64,000 nt of DNA from Ideonella sp. A 288 (GTDB lineage: Bacteria; Pseudomonadota; Gammaproteobacteria; Burkholderiales; Burkholderiaceae_C): assembly GCF_002198735.1 (NCBI RefSeq), contig NZ_MWLO01000145.1, positions 130,820 through 194,819 on the forward strand, in the 5' to 3' direction. Position 1 is the first letter of the stretch; each line of letters starts with the position of its first letter. The position numbers and the translations under genes are program-made. The notes under the pieces are model-generated. The model was not told the origin of the DNA. It did not search any database and saw only the letters and a list, made by a program, of their open reading frames with translations. This document shows positions 1-8,164 of this stretch, piece by piece.

Positions 1-249
1 GAAGTGCTCGATGGTCTGCACCTTGGGCGCGCCGGGGTCGCCGCCGGCCGAGATGGTTGAGGCCATGCGGGTGTCGCTGACCGAATCGAAGCGCACCGGG
101 ATGGCCACCGGCACGGCCAGGTCGACGCGGTGGAAGACGATGCCGGTGTCGGGCGCGGCGGGCCGCAGCGTGAGCTCGACCTTCTGGCCGCTGTGCATGC
201 CGACGCCGACCGCACGGGTGATCGACTGGAGGGTGCGCTGGCGGATCAT
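1..249 (-). CDS. lpxC: UDP-3-O-acyl-N-acetylglucosamine deacetylase, N-terminal part (runs off window)
   Basis: These 83 codons run off the left edge of the window. The reading begins [20 protein letters not shown] and continues with [19 protein letters not shown], the hallmark LpxC N-terminus (RAxGVGxHSG and RPAxPDTGIxF). LpxC is the cytosolic zinc deacetylase that commits UDP-GlcNAc derivatives to lipid A synthesis, so the organism makes lipopolysaccharide. The zinc ligands lie beyond the edge and cannot be checked. lpxC normally closes the dcw cluster just after ftsZ; here three signalling genes intervene. A 115-base gap separates it from the kinase gene upstream. Identity is from family knowledge and is secure despite truncation. 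Confidence 0.9.
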   Translation of the reverse strand, partial: MIRQRTLQSITRAVGVGMHSGQKVELTLRPAAPDTGIVFHRVDLAVPVAIPVRFDSVSDTRMASTISAGGDPGAPKVQTIEHF

Positions 250-364
250 GGCGCCATTGTCGTGCATCGGCAGCCAACGGCGTGGCAGCCCGCCGGATCA
301 GGCTGGCTTCGCACGGACGGGCGGCAACCGCCGGCCCGGATCGGTGCCGCGCGCCGCATCGGCC

Positions 365-1786
365 TCACGCCAGACGCTGCAACTCGTCGATGAAGCGCTG
401 GCGCTGGGTCGTGTCGGTGATGGCCTCGGCCAGCCGCGCCACGAACAGGTCGCGCTGCCCGGTGGCCGCGGCGGCCTTCTTGACCACGATGCGCGCGATC
501 GGCCCCACCTGCTGGGCCAGCAGGCGCTCGGCACGTTCGCGCAGGGCGTCGTCGACCGCGCCGGCCGCGGCCGACCGGGTGCCCGCACCACCGCCTGCGG
601 TGGTGAGCGCGGTGGCCTGCGAGGCCTGGCCCAGGAAGGCGCTGCGCGCCACCGGGTTGCTGACCTGCGCGGCCAGGCGGTTGTACAGCTCGGTGAGGTC
701 GCCGCAGTCGCGCGCGGCGCGCCGCACCATCACGCCGGCCAGCGGCCCGACATGGCGCGCCAGCGTGTGCTCCACCTGCGACAGCACGGCGGCGTCCCAG
801 TGCGTGGGCACGCCCCCGGCGGAGGCCGCGCTGGAGCGGCCCGCCGCGCCGCCGGCCGAACCCGCCGTCGGCGCGGCGGCGTCGCCATCGGTGCCCGTGC
901 GCCGGGCGGCCAGGGCCGTCATCGTGGCGTCGGACACGGTGGCCGCGGCGGCCTTGCCGATGGCCATGGCCACGGCGGCACGGAAGGCCTCGGCCGATGC
1001 GAAGCGCTGCGCCGGGTCCTTGGCCAGGGCCTTGGCGACGATGGCATCGTAGGCGCGTGGCCGGGCCGCGCCGCCTTCCACCTCCGACGGCACCGGCGCC
1101 GGATCGTGCACCACCTTGTACATCAGCGCCTCGGGCGTGCCAGTGAACGGCTGGCGGCCGGTGAGCAACTGGAACAGCACCACGCCGGCGCCGTAGATGT
1201 CGACCCGCTTGTCGATCGGCTTGCCCAGGAACTGCTCGGGCGCCATATAGGTGGGCGTGCCGACCATCATGTTGGCCTGGGTCAGGCCACCGGCCTCGAT
1301 GCGGGCGATGCCGAAGTCGGCGATCTTCAGGCGCCCGGCGCGGGTCATGATCAGGTTGGCGGGCTTGATGTCGCGGTGCCACACGCCCTGGCCGTGCGCG
1401 TGCTCGAGCGCGTCGAGCAGCTGGGTCATCACGCTCAGGATGTCTTCGTCGGTGAAGCGGATCTGGCTGGCCAGGAAATGCGACAGGTTGCTGCCGGCGA
1501 CGAACTCCATCGCGATGAAGGCCGTGCGGCCGTCCTCGCCGTAGTCGTACACGCCGACGATGCCCGGGTGCTGCAGGCGGCCGGCGGCCTGCGCCTCGTT
1601 GCGGAAGCGCGCGGCGATGGACTCGGCGAAATCCGATCCGTCGTCGAGCTGCCGGCGGATGGTCTTGAGCGCCACGACGCGCCGGATGTCCGGGTCGAAG
1701 GCCTTGTAGACCACGCCCATGGCGCCCTCGCCGAGGACCTCGGTGATCTGGTACTTGCCGAGCTGTTCGGGAACGGGGGTGGGCAT
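365..1786 (-). CDS. Hanks-type serine/threonine protein kinase with duplicated C-terminal repeat
   Basis: The 473-aa protein has all kinase landmarks: glycine loop GEGAMGVVYKA (19-29), VALK lysine K41, catalytic HRDIKPAN with D139, DFG at 157-159 and APE at 182-184. The kinase domain ends near residue 285. A linker rich in Ala, Gly and Ser follows, then two related segments of about 50 residues (roughly 340-390 and 420-470) that share a LAxxVGPxAxxxVxxAA pattern. No transmembrane segment is evident, so the kinase is probably cytosolic. It follows the haem-sensor gene by 40 bases and is probably cotranscribed with it and the FecR-like gene. The substrate is unknown; closeness to ftsZ and lpxC makes division or envelope proteins candidates, by inference only. 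Confidence 0.9.
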   Translation of the reverse strand: MPTPVPEQLGKYQITEVLGEGAMGVVYKAFDPDIRRVVALKTIRRQLDDGSDFAESIAARFRNEAQAAGRLQHPGIVGVYDYGEDGRTAFIAMEFVAGSNLSHFLASQIRFTDEDILSVMTQLLDALEHAHGQGVWHRDIKPANLIMTRAGRLKIADFGIARIEAGGLTQANMMVGTPTYMAPEQFLGKPIDKRVDIYGAGVVLFQLLTGRQPFTGTPEALMYKVVHDPAPVPSEVEGGAARPRAYDAIVAKALAKDPAQRFASAEAFRAAVAMAIGKAAAATVSDATMTALAARRTGTDGDAAAPTAGSAGGAAGRSSAASAGGVPTHWDAAVLSQVEHTLARHVGPLAGVMVRRAARDCGDLTELYNRLAAQVSNPVARSAFLGQASQATALTTAGGGAGTRSAAAGAVDDALRERAERLLAQQVGPIARIVVKKAAAATGQRDLFVARLAEAITDTTQRQRFIDELQRLA

Positions 1787-1826
1787 CGCCGGGCGCTGCG
1801 GGTCAGGGGTGGCGTGTCACGGGACG

Positions 1827-2699
1827 TCAGGCTTCGAGCATCTTCATGGCCTGCACGACGCTGGCCCGCATTCGGGCGAACGACTGGGCGAGCACGCCGA
1901 TTTCATCACGGCTGCCGGTGGCGAACTCGGGCGCGTCGAGATCGCCCTGGCTGACGCGGTCGGCCAGTTCCGACAGCCGGGTGACGGGCCGCACGACGAC
2001 GAACCAGATCATCGCGTTGAGCAGCACGCCGACGGCGACGAACACGCCCACCAGCGCGCCGATGAAGACCTGGAACGAGCGGTCGGCACGCTCCAGCGGC
2101 AGCGTCATCGGCACCGACATGATCTGCGCGCCGATCACCTCGTTGAGGTTCCAGCCGAAGCCGTTGGCCGGGCCGTACTTGTCGACCATGGTCTTGGGCG
2201 CGGCCTCGACGCTGGAATGGCAGCGCAGGCAGGCCGGGTCGGTGATGCGCAGCGGCCGGGCGATGAAGAGCGACCGGCCCGCGGGCGTGTCGCGCTGGCC
2301 GACGAACTCCTTCAGGTCGGCGCTGTTGCGGAACTGGCTGACGATGTCGACCTCCCAGCCGGCGGCCCGGTCGCGCGGGTTGGTGGGGTTGAGCGTGGCC
2401 TCCTTGTAGGCGAACTCGGGGTGCTTGGCCTGCACCGCGGACAGCACCTCCACCGCCGAATAACTGGGCACCGACTGCGGCAGGAATTCGTACTTCATCT
2501 GCGTCTCGAGCAGCGGCGTGATCTGCTTGGACGTGTAGGCGCGCACCGCGACGGCCTTCTCCATCATCAAGCGCGCGCTGTTGAGCACCTCGTCCTGCGC
2601 GTTGGCCTGCAGCAGGTTGCGGACGATCAGCCCGCTGGTGGCCACGCCCAGGGTCATGGCCAGCACATACAGCAGGTTGAACTTGACGAGCAGCTTCAT
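1827..2699 (-). CDS. Membrane sensor with CxxCH haem motif and HAMP domain (DUF3365-like)
   Basis: This 290-aa protein has an N-terminal transmembrane helix (about 8-30), a periplasmic domain of about 180 residues, a second helix (about 213-236) and a cytoplasmic HAMP-like stretch to the end. The periplasmic part carries C157-L-R-C160-H161, a covalent c-type haem site, in a context matching DUF3365/Tll0287-like sensors. It has no kinase, cyclase or methyl-accepting module, so any signal must pass to a partner. The start at MKLLVKF was chosen because its ATG overlaps the upstream FecR-like gene stop in an ATGA. The kinase gene 40 bases downstream is the obvious candidate partner. Redox or ligand sensing is inferred from the haem motif. 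Confidence 0.8.
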   Translation of the reverse strand: MKLLVKFNLLYVLAMTLGVATSGLIVRNLLQANAQDEVLNSARLMMEKAVAVRAYTSKQITPLLETQMKYEFLPQSVPSYSAVEVLSAVQAKHPEFAYKEATLNPTNPRDRAAGWEVDIVSQFRNSADLKEFVGQRDTPAGRSLFIARPLRITDPACLRCHSSVEAAPKTMVDKYGPANGFGWNLNEVIGAQIMSVPMTLPLERADRSFQVFIGALVGVFVAVGVLLNAMIWFVVVRPVTRLSELADRVSQGDLDAPEFATGSRDEIGVLAQSFARMRASVVQAMKMLEA

Positions 2700-3592
2700 C
2701 GACGGACTCCGTAGGGGGTCGAGGCGGGTTTGACGAACAACTGGGGGTACAGCACCGTGTCCCACTCGGGGTGCGCGGGGAGGCGGGCGGCCAGGCCGGA
2801 GCGGAACGCCACGTCGCGCGCCAGTGTCGCGAAGCGGCGGGGAAACTCACGGCGCAGCGCCGGCTCGGCCGTGAGCCAGGGCGCCAGCGCCTCGTAGGTG
2901 GGCACGGGCCGATCGACCGGCACCACGACCTTGCCTTCGAATCGGGCGGCTCGCGGACCGATGGTGTCGCGGAACCCGCGCGGCACGGTCTTCAGCAGGG
3001 CCGGGTCGGGCCGCGGCGAGACCTCACTGCCCAACGCGCCTTTCCGGAGGTAGCTGCCGCCCGCCGGCAAGGCATGCCGGCCCGCGGCGCCAGCCCGTTC
3101 GACGGCCGCGGCGCCGCCCGATTCGGCGAACAGCCAGGTGGTGCCGGGCTCGACCTGCGCCACCACCACGCCTGGCGCCGGCAGCACATCGAGCTGAGGC
3201 GAGACATGGCCACGGTGGGGGTCGGTCGGACCGCTGCGCTGCTTGACCCAGCCGGACAGCAGGTAGCACACGGGCGCGGCGCCCTGACGGCGCCCCAGTG
3301 CCCCCGGCTGCAGCATCACGCGGGTGCCGGGACCGAGGTCGAGCAGGCTGCCGTCGGGCCACTCCAGCCGCAGCAGCGTGGTGCCGGGCGTGGTCTCGAC
3401 GATCGTGCCGTCGGGCAGCCGCAGGCCTTCGGCGGCCGTCACGGCGCGCGCACCGATCAGGGCCATCGCCTCGCCGTCCAGGATGGTCAACAGGGGCTGT
3501 GGCGCAGACGGCGGAGCCGCCCGCAGCGGGCCCGCGGAAAGCGCCGCCGCCGCGCCGACACAGAACTGCCTGCGTCCGAATTCGAACGTCAT
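2696..3592 (-). CDS. Tat-exported FecR-like domain protein
   Basis: The 298-aa product starts MTFEFGRRQFCVGAAAALSA, a twin-arginine signal peptide (GRRQF, then a hydrophobic stretch and an Ala-rich cleavage area). The following region (about 40-150) has the FecR pattern: a value, ADGSLLDLGPGTR-type strands, then a phrase resembling LLSGWVK. The C-terminal part is unassigned. Here FecR-like denotes a periplasmic beta-domain, not proven iron signalling. No sigma factor is adjacent. The stop overlaps the haem-sensor start by four bases, so the two are probably coupled. The gene lies 223 bases downstream of ftsZ. The start is supported by the signal peptide; no strong ribosome site is visible. 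Confidence 0.65.
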   Translation of the reverse strand: MTFEFGRRQFCVGAAAALSAGPLRAAPPSAPQPLLTILDGEAMALIGARAVTAAEGLRLPDGTIVETTPGTTLLRLEWPDGSLLDLGPGTRVMLQPGALGRRQGAAPVCYLLSGWVKQRSGPTDPHRGHVSPQLDVLPAPGVVVAQVEPGTTWLFAESGGAAAVERAGAAGRHALPAGGSYLRKGALGSEVSPRPDPALLKTVPRGFRDTIGPRAARFEGKVVVPVDRPVPTYEALAPWLTAEPALRREFPRRFATLARDVAFRSGLAARLPAHPEWDTVLYPQLFVKPASTPYGVRR

Positions 3593-3815
3593 GCCCACGC
3601 CCACCCCGGTTGCCTCTGCCGCCGCGGAACCCAGGTGCGATGCGGCCAGGGCGCGATGGTAGCCCGTGCGTGCAAGGTCGGCACGGCCCGAGGGCGGCCG
3701 CGCCCTCGGTGCGGCCGGCACAGCGTGACGCGATGCGCACAAGGACGGCCGGGGCGCGCGCCCGGGCCGTCCTGTCCTTCGCAGATCGACGCCGGCCGGG
3801 GCCGGCATCGCCGGC

Positions 3816-5051
3816 TCAGTCCGCCTGCTTGCGCAGGAAGGCCGGGATCTCGATCTCGTCCATGCCGTTGGAGCTGAGCGCCTCCACCTTGGCCGCGGCC
3901 TGCGTGCGGGCGCTGCGCCACACGCTGGGCGTGGACAGCCCGCTGTAGTCGTGCTGCACCGGCCCACCCGTGTGGCCGACGTTCATCGGCTGCGGCGCCA
4001 CGTTGTTGAGGATCGGCAGGTTGTCGGTGCCGGTGCGCAGCGCCGGGGTCTGCTGGGCCGTCGGCGGCACCACCGTCAGCGGTTGCAGGGCCGGCCGCGT
4101 GCGCGACAGGCCGGTGGCGATGACGGTGACGCGCAACTGGTCGCCCAGGCCCTCGTCGTAGGCCGCGCCGAAGATGATGTGCGCGTCCTCCGCGGCATAG
4201 CGGCGGATGGTGTTCATCGCCGCCTTGCTCTCGCTGAGCTTGAAGTTGTTGCGGTTGGCCGCGATCAGCACCAGCACGCCGCGCGCGCCCGACAGGTCGA
4301 TGCCCTCGAGCAGCGGGCAGGCCACCGCCGCCTCGGCAGCCTTGGTGGCGCGGTCGGGGCCGCCGGCCTGCGCGGTTCCCATCATCGCCTTGCCGGGCTC
4401 GCTCATCACCGTCTTCACGTCCTCGAAGTCGACGTTGACGAGGCCGTGCATGTGGATGATGTCGCTGATGCCGCCGACGGCGTTCTTCAGCACGTCGTTG
4501 GCGTGCGCGAACGCCTGGTCCTGCGTGACGTCGTCGCCCAGCACCTCGAGCAGCTTTTCGTTGAGCACCACGATCAGGCTGTCGACGTTGGCCTCGAGCT
4601 CGGTGGTGCCGGCATCGGCCTGCTTCATGCGGCGCGGGCCTTCGAAGTCGAAGGGCTTGGTCACCACACCGACGGTGAGGATGCCCATCTCCTTGGCCAC
4701 GCGGGCCACGATGGGCGCCGCGCCGGTGCCGGTGCCGCCGCCCATGCCGGCGGTGATGAACACCATGTGCGCGCCGTCCAGCGCCTGGCGCACGCGCGAT
4801 TCGGCCTCTTCGGCCGCGGCCTTGCCCTTCTCGGGCTTGCCGCCGGCGCCCAGGCCGTTGTCGCCCAGCTGGATCAGCTGGTGCGCGCTGGACCGGTTGA
4901 GCGCCTGCGCATCCGTGTTGGCGCAGACAAACTCCACCCCTTGCACCCCCTGGCCGATCATGTGCTCGACGGCGTTGCCGCCGCCTCCGCCCACGCCCAC
5001 CACCTTGATGCGGGTGCCCTGGTCGAACTCTTCGATCATCTCGATAGGCAT
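3816..5051 (-). CDS. ftsZ: Cell division GTPase FtsZ
   Basis: The 411-aa tubulin homologue polymerises at midcell to form the Z ring. Visible are the N-terminal VVGVGGGGGNAV nucleotide loop (17-28), the tubulin signature GGGTGTG (104-110), NVDFEDVKTVM of the T7 loop region, a variable Pro/Thr/Gln-rich linker, and the conserved tail IPAFLRKQAD that binds FtsA and other membrane anchors. The start has an excellent AAAGGAGA ribosome site seven bases upstream. It is the last gene of the dcw series, separated from ftsA by 95 bases holding a hairpin, so extra FtsZ-specific control is plausible. Length and motifs are typical of Burkholderiales. Confidence 0.99.
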   Translation of the reverse strand: MPIEMIEEFDQGTRIKVVGVGGGGGNAVEHMIGQGVQGVEFVCANTDAQALNRSSAHQLIQLGDNGLGAGGKPEKGKAAAEEAESRVRQALDGAHMVFITAGMGGGTGTGAAPIVARVAKEMGILTVGVVTKPFDFEGPRRMKQADAGTTELEANVDSLIVVLNEKLLEVLGDDVTQDQAFAHANDVLKNAVGGISDIIHMHGLVNVDFEDVKTVMSEPGKAMMGTAQAGGPDRATKAAEAAVACPLLEGIDLSGARGVLVLIAANRNNFKLSESKAAMNTIRRYAAEDAHIIFGAAYDEGLGDQLRVTVIATGLSRTRPALQPLTVVPPTAQQTPALRTGTDNLPILNNVAPQPMNVGHTGGPVQHDYSGLSTPSVWRSARTQAAAKVEALSSNGMDEIEIPAFLRKQAD

Positions 5052-5114
5052 GTGACTCTCCTTTGTACGTCTGTAGCAGTTGCCATGTGAATGCGGATAA
5101 AACCCAAAGAGCGT

Positions 5115-5131
5115 GGAACGTGGACCGTTCC
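5115..5131 (-). promoter_or_regulatory. Hairpin in the ftsA-ftsZ gap
   Basis: On the coding strand GGAACG-GTCCA-CGTTCC forms a six-pair stem with a five-base loop. It lies 16 bases beyond the ftsA stop and 63 bases ahead of the ftsZ ATG. There is no following T tract, so it is not a textbook terminator. It could stabilise the ftsZ message or attenuate. Function is inferred only. Confidence 0.4.
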
Positions 5132-5146
5132 TTGTGTTCGTGGTCG

Positions 5147-6379
5147 TCAGAAGTTGCCGAGAAACCAGTCCTTGGCGCGGCCGAACAGCGTCTGCACCGA
5201 GCCGGCCTGCTGCGCCACCTTGAGGCCCCGCAGGCGGGCCATGCGGGCCTCCTCGAGCAGGCCCATCACCGTGGCCGAGCGCGGGTTGGCCACCATGTCG
5301 AACAGCGGGCCGCTGTAGGTCGGCAGGCCCTTGCGCACCGGCTTGAGGAAGATGTCCTCGCCCAGTTCCACCATGCCCGGCATGACGGCCGAGCCCCCGG
5401 TGATCACGATGCCCGAGGACAGCAGTTCCTCGTAGCCCGATTCGCGGATGACCTGGTGCACCAGCGAATAGATCTCTTCCACGCGCGGCTCGATCACGCC
5501 GGCCAGCGCCTGGCGGCTGAGCATGCGCGGCGCGCGGTCGCCCAGGCCCGGCACCTCGAGGTTCTCGCTCGGGTCGGCCAGCAACTGCTTGGCCACGCCG
5601 TACTCGACCTTGATCTCCTCGGCGTCCTTGGTGGGCGTGCGCAGCGCCATCGCGATGTCGCTGGTGATCAGGTCGCCGGCGATCGGGATCACCGCGGTGT
5701 GGCGGATGGCGCCGTCGGTGAAGATGCTCACGTCGGTGGTGCCGGCGCCGATGTCGACCACGGCCACGCCGAGGTCCTTCTCGTCGTCGGTCAGCACCGC
5801 CGCGGCGGCGGCGCTGGGGTTGAGCACCAGGCGCTCCACCTCGAGGCCGCAGCGGCGCACGCACTTCAGGATGTTCTCGGCCGCGCTCTGCGCGCCGGTG
5901 ACGATGTGCACCTTCACCTCGAGCCGGCTGCCGCTCATGCCGATCGGCTCTTTCACCTCGTGGCCGTCGATCACGAATTCCTGCGGCTCGACCAGCAGCA
6001 GGCGCTGGTCGTTCGGGATGTTGATGGCCTTGGCCGTCTCGACGACGCGGCTCACGTCCACCGGTGTCACCTCGCGGTTGTCGCGCACGATGACCATGCC
6101 CGTGGAGTTCTGGCCGCGGATGTGGCTGCCGGTGATGCCGGTGTAGACCTTCTCGATCTTGCAGGCGGCCATCATCTCGGCCTCCTTCAGCGCCTGCTGG
6201 ATGCTCTGCACGGTGGCGTCGATGTTGACGACCACGCCGCGCTTGAGCCCGTGCGTGGGCGCCACGCCCAGCCCGGCCAGGCGAAGTTCTCCGCCGGGCA
6301 TCACCTCGGCGGCCACCACCATCACCTTGGCGGTGCCGATGTCGAGCCCGACGACCAGATCGTTGTACTGTTTGGCCAT
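5147..6379 (-). CDS. ftsA: Cell division actin-like protein FtsA
   Basis: This 410-aa actin-fold ATPase tethers FtsZ to the membrane and recruits later division proteins. The N-terminus LVVGLDIGTAKV is the phosphate-1 motif, VAVVDIGAGTTDVSIF the phosphate-2 motif, and IVITGGSAVMPGM the adenosine motif. The C-terminus (RAKDWFLGNF) is the amphipathic membrane-targeting helix. The gene starts eight bases after the ftsQ stop, with only a weak ribosome site, consistent with translational coupling. Length is typical. Confidence 0.98.
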   Translation of the reverse strand: MAKQYNDLVVGLDIGTAKVMVVAAEVMPGGELRLAGLGVAPTHGLKRGVVVNIDATVQSIQQALKEAEMMAACKIEKVYTGITGSHIRGQNSTGMVIVRDNREVTPVDVSRVVETAKAINIPNDQRLLLVEPQEFVIDGHEVKEPIGMSGSRLEVKVHIVTGAQSAAENILKCVRRCGLEVERLVLNPSAAAAAVLTDDEKDLGVAVVDIGAGTTDVSIFTDGAIRHTAVIPIAGDLITSDIAMALRTPTKDAEEIKVEYGVAKQLLADPSENLEVPGLGDRAPRMLSRQALAGVIEPRVEEIYSLVHQVIRESGYEELLSSGIVITGGSAVMPGMVELGEDIFLKPVRKGLPTYSGPLFDMVANPRSATVMGLLEEARMARLRGLKVAQQAGSVQTLFGRAKDWFLGNF

Positions 6380-6387
6380 GTGGTGTC

Positions 6388-7191
6388 TTATCGCTTGCGC
6401 GCCGGGGCAGCCGGCAACTGGGTGATCACGCCCTTCAGACGCACGGCGTAGCCGTCGGTGTGTCGAAGGTCGGCGTATTCGAGGGGCCGTTGGTAGGTGC
6501 CGGTGACCTGCGACACCGTGCGCACGAAGCGCTCGGCCCGGGCAATCACTTCGTCGTCGCTGCCGCGGCCGAGTTCGAGCGTGGCGCCGCCTTCGAGCTC
6601 GGCGCGCCACGAGCCGCGGCCCGACAGGTGCAGCGCCTCGACGTCGCCGGCGTCCAGGCGCACCAGCACCGGCGACAGGCGGCGGTGCAAGGCCAGCATG
6701 CGCGCGGCGCTGGCATCGGGGCCGGCCAGTCGCGGCAGGGCTTCGTCCTCGACATCGCCGGTGTTGGCCTCGAAGACCTCGCCGAAGCTGTTGACCAGCC
6801 GGTCGTTGCCGTCGTCGGCCACCCACAATGCCGCAACGCGGTGTTCCTCGAGCCGAACCGCCAGCCGGTTGGGCCAGACGCGCCGCACCACCGCGTGACG
6901 CACCCAGGGCACCGACTCGAAGGCCGCGCGCGCCTGCTGCAGGTCGAGGCTGAAGAAGTTGCCCGCCAGCCGCGGCGCCGCATTGGCGCGGATGGTGCTG
7001 ACGCTGTTGCGCGCGGTGTCGCCCTCGATCTGGATGGAGCGCAGCGCAAACAGCGGCAGCCTCGCCAGCCACAGCGCCGCGGTGGCCCCCAGCGCCAGCA
7101 CCGCCAGCACGGCCACCCAACGCGCGGTGGCGTTGAGCAGGCGCACGTCGTGCGGCAACTCGATGGGGGGGCGGGCGGCGAGCGTGACCAT
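6388..7191 (-). CDS. ftsQ: Cell division protein FtsQ
   Basis: The 267-aa bitopic membrane protein has a short cytoplasmic N-terminus, one transmembrane helix (about 25-48) and a periplasmic POTRA domain that begins near LFALRSIQIEGD. A segment containing WVRHAVVRRVWPNRLAVRLEEH is the standard POTRA/FtsQ-beta transition. FtsQ links the cytoplasmic and periplasmic halves of the divisome through FtsB and FtsL. It sits four bases after the ddl stop. No anomaly is seen. Confidence 0.96.
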   Translation of the reverse strand: MVTLAARPPIELPHDVRLLNATARWVAVLAVLALGATAALWLARLPLFALRSIQIEGDTARNSVSTIRANAAPRLAGNFFSLDLQQARAAFESVPWVRHAVVRRVWPNRLAVRLEEHRVAALWVADDGNDRLVNSFGEVFEANTGDVEDEALPRLAGPDASAARMLALHRRLSPVLVRLDAGDVEALHLSGRGSWRAELEGGATLELGRGSDDEVIARAERFVRTVSQVTGTYQRPLEYADLRHTDGYAVRLKGVITQLPAAPARKR

Positions 7192-7195
7192 GGGC

Positions 7196-8164
7196 TCAGG
7201 CGGGCGCCACCTCGCTGTCGAGCGTGGCCGCTGCCAGCAACTGCAGGCACAGCGCCTCGTAGGACAGGCCGGCGGCGCGGGCCGACATCGGCACCAGCGA
7301 GTGCCCCGTCATGCCCGGCGAGGTGTTCATCTCCAGCAGGAAGGGCTGGCGGTCGCTGGCGCGGATCATCAGGTCGGCCCGGCCCCAGCCGCGGCAGCCC
7401 AGCGCGCGGTAGGCCGCGACGACGACGCGCTGGATCTCACGCTCCTCGGCCTCGGGCAGGCCGCTCGGGCACAGGTAGGCCGTGTCGTCGGTGAAGTACT
7501 TGTGCTGGTAGTCGTAGTTGCCTTCGGGCGCGACGATGCGCACCACCGGCAGCGCCTGCGCGTTGGCGCCGTGGCCGAGCACCGGGCAGGTGACCTCGAT
7601 GCCGTCGATGAACTCCTCGCACAGCACGTCGGGATCGTAGCGCGTGGCCAGGGCCACTGCCTCGGTCATGTCGGAGTAACCGGCGACCTTGGTGATGCCG
7701 ATGGACGAGCCTTCGCGCGGCGGCTTCACGATCAGCGGCAGGCCGAGCTGGTCGGGCACGGTGCGCAGCCGCTCGCGCGCCTGGTCATCGGCCCCCAGCC
7801 AGCACCAGCGCGGCGTGGGCAGGCCCTCGGCGACGAACACGCGCTTGGTCATGGTCTTGTCCATCGCGATGGCCGAGGCCATCACGCCGGAACCGGTGTA
7901 GGGAATGCCCATCAGCTCGAGCGCGCCCTGCACGCAGCCGTCCTCGCCGTGGCGGCCGTGCAGGGCGATGAAGACGCGGGCGAAGCCTTCGCGCTTCAGT
8001 TCGGACAGGTCGCGCAGCGAGGGATCGAAGGCATGCGCGTCGACCCCTTGCGACTGCAGCGCCTGCAGCACACCGCCACCGGACATCAGCGAGACCTCGC
8101 GCTCGGCGCTGGTGCCGCCCATCAGCACCGCGACCTTGCCGAACGATTCAGCGACTGCCGTCAT
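7196..8164 (-). CDS. ddl: D-alanine--D-alanine ligase
   Basis: The 322-aa ATP-grasp enzyme makes the D-Ala-D-Ala dipeptide that MurF adds to UDP-MurNAc-tripeptide. Recognisable are [19 protein letters not shown] (11-29), [31 protein letters not shown], the PREGSSIGI loop and the C-terminal [17 protein letters not shown] metal-binding segment. Its ATG overlaps the murC stop in an ATGA. The position between murC and ftsQ is the usual DdlB arrangement. Confidence 0.98.
   Translation of the reverse strand: MTAVAESFGKVAVLMGGTSAEREVSLMSGGGVLQALQSQGVDAHAFDPSLRDLSELKREGFARVFIALHGRHGEDGCVQGALELMGIPYTGSGVMASAIAMDKTMTKRVFVAEGLPTPRWCWLGADDQARERLRTVPDQLGLPLIVKPPREGSSIGITKVAGYSDMTEAVALATRYDPDVLCEEFIDGIEVTCPVLGHGANAQALPVVRIVAPEGNYDYQHKYFTDDTAYLCPSGLPEAEEREIQRVVVAAYRALGCRGWGRADLMIRASDRQPFLLEMNTSPGMTGHSLVPMSARAAGLSYEALCLQLLAAATLDSEVAPA

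Noticed and set aside
11..1954. A 647-codon plus-strand frame opposite the kinase and sensor genes
   Set aside because: In very GC-rich DNA the strand opposite a real gene often stays open. The product is a His/Arg/Gly-rich string with no domain, while the minus strand encodes a complete kinase.
2696..3592. FecR-like gene as part of a FecI-FecR-FecA iron-signalling set
   Set aside because: No sigma factor or TonB receptor is adjacent, and the protein has a Tat signal rather than the single-span FecR topology.
5052..5864. Upstream in-frame extension of ftsZ
   Set aside because: It runs through ftsA in another frame. The ATG at 5051 has a perfect ribosome site and gives the standard FtsZ length.
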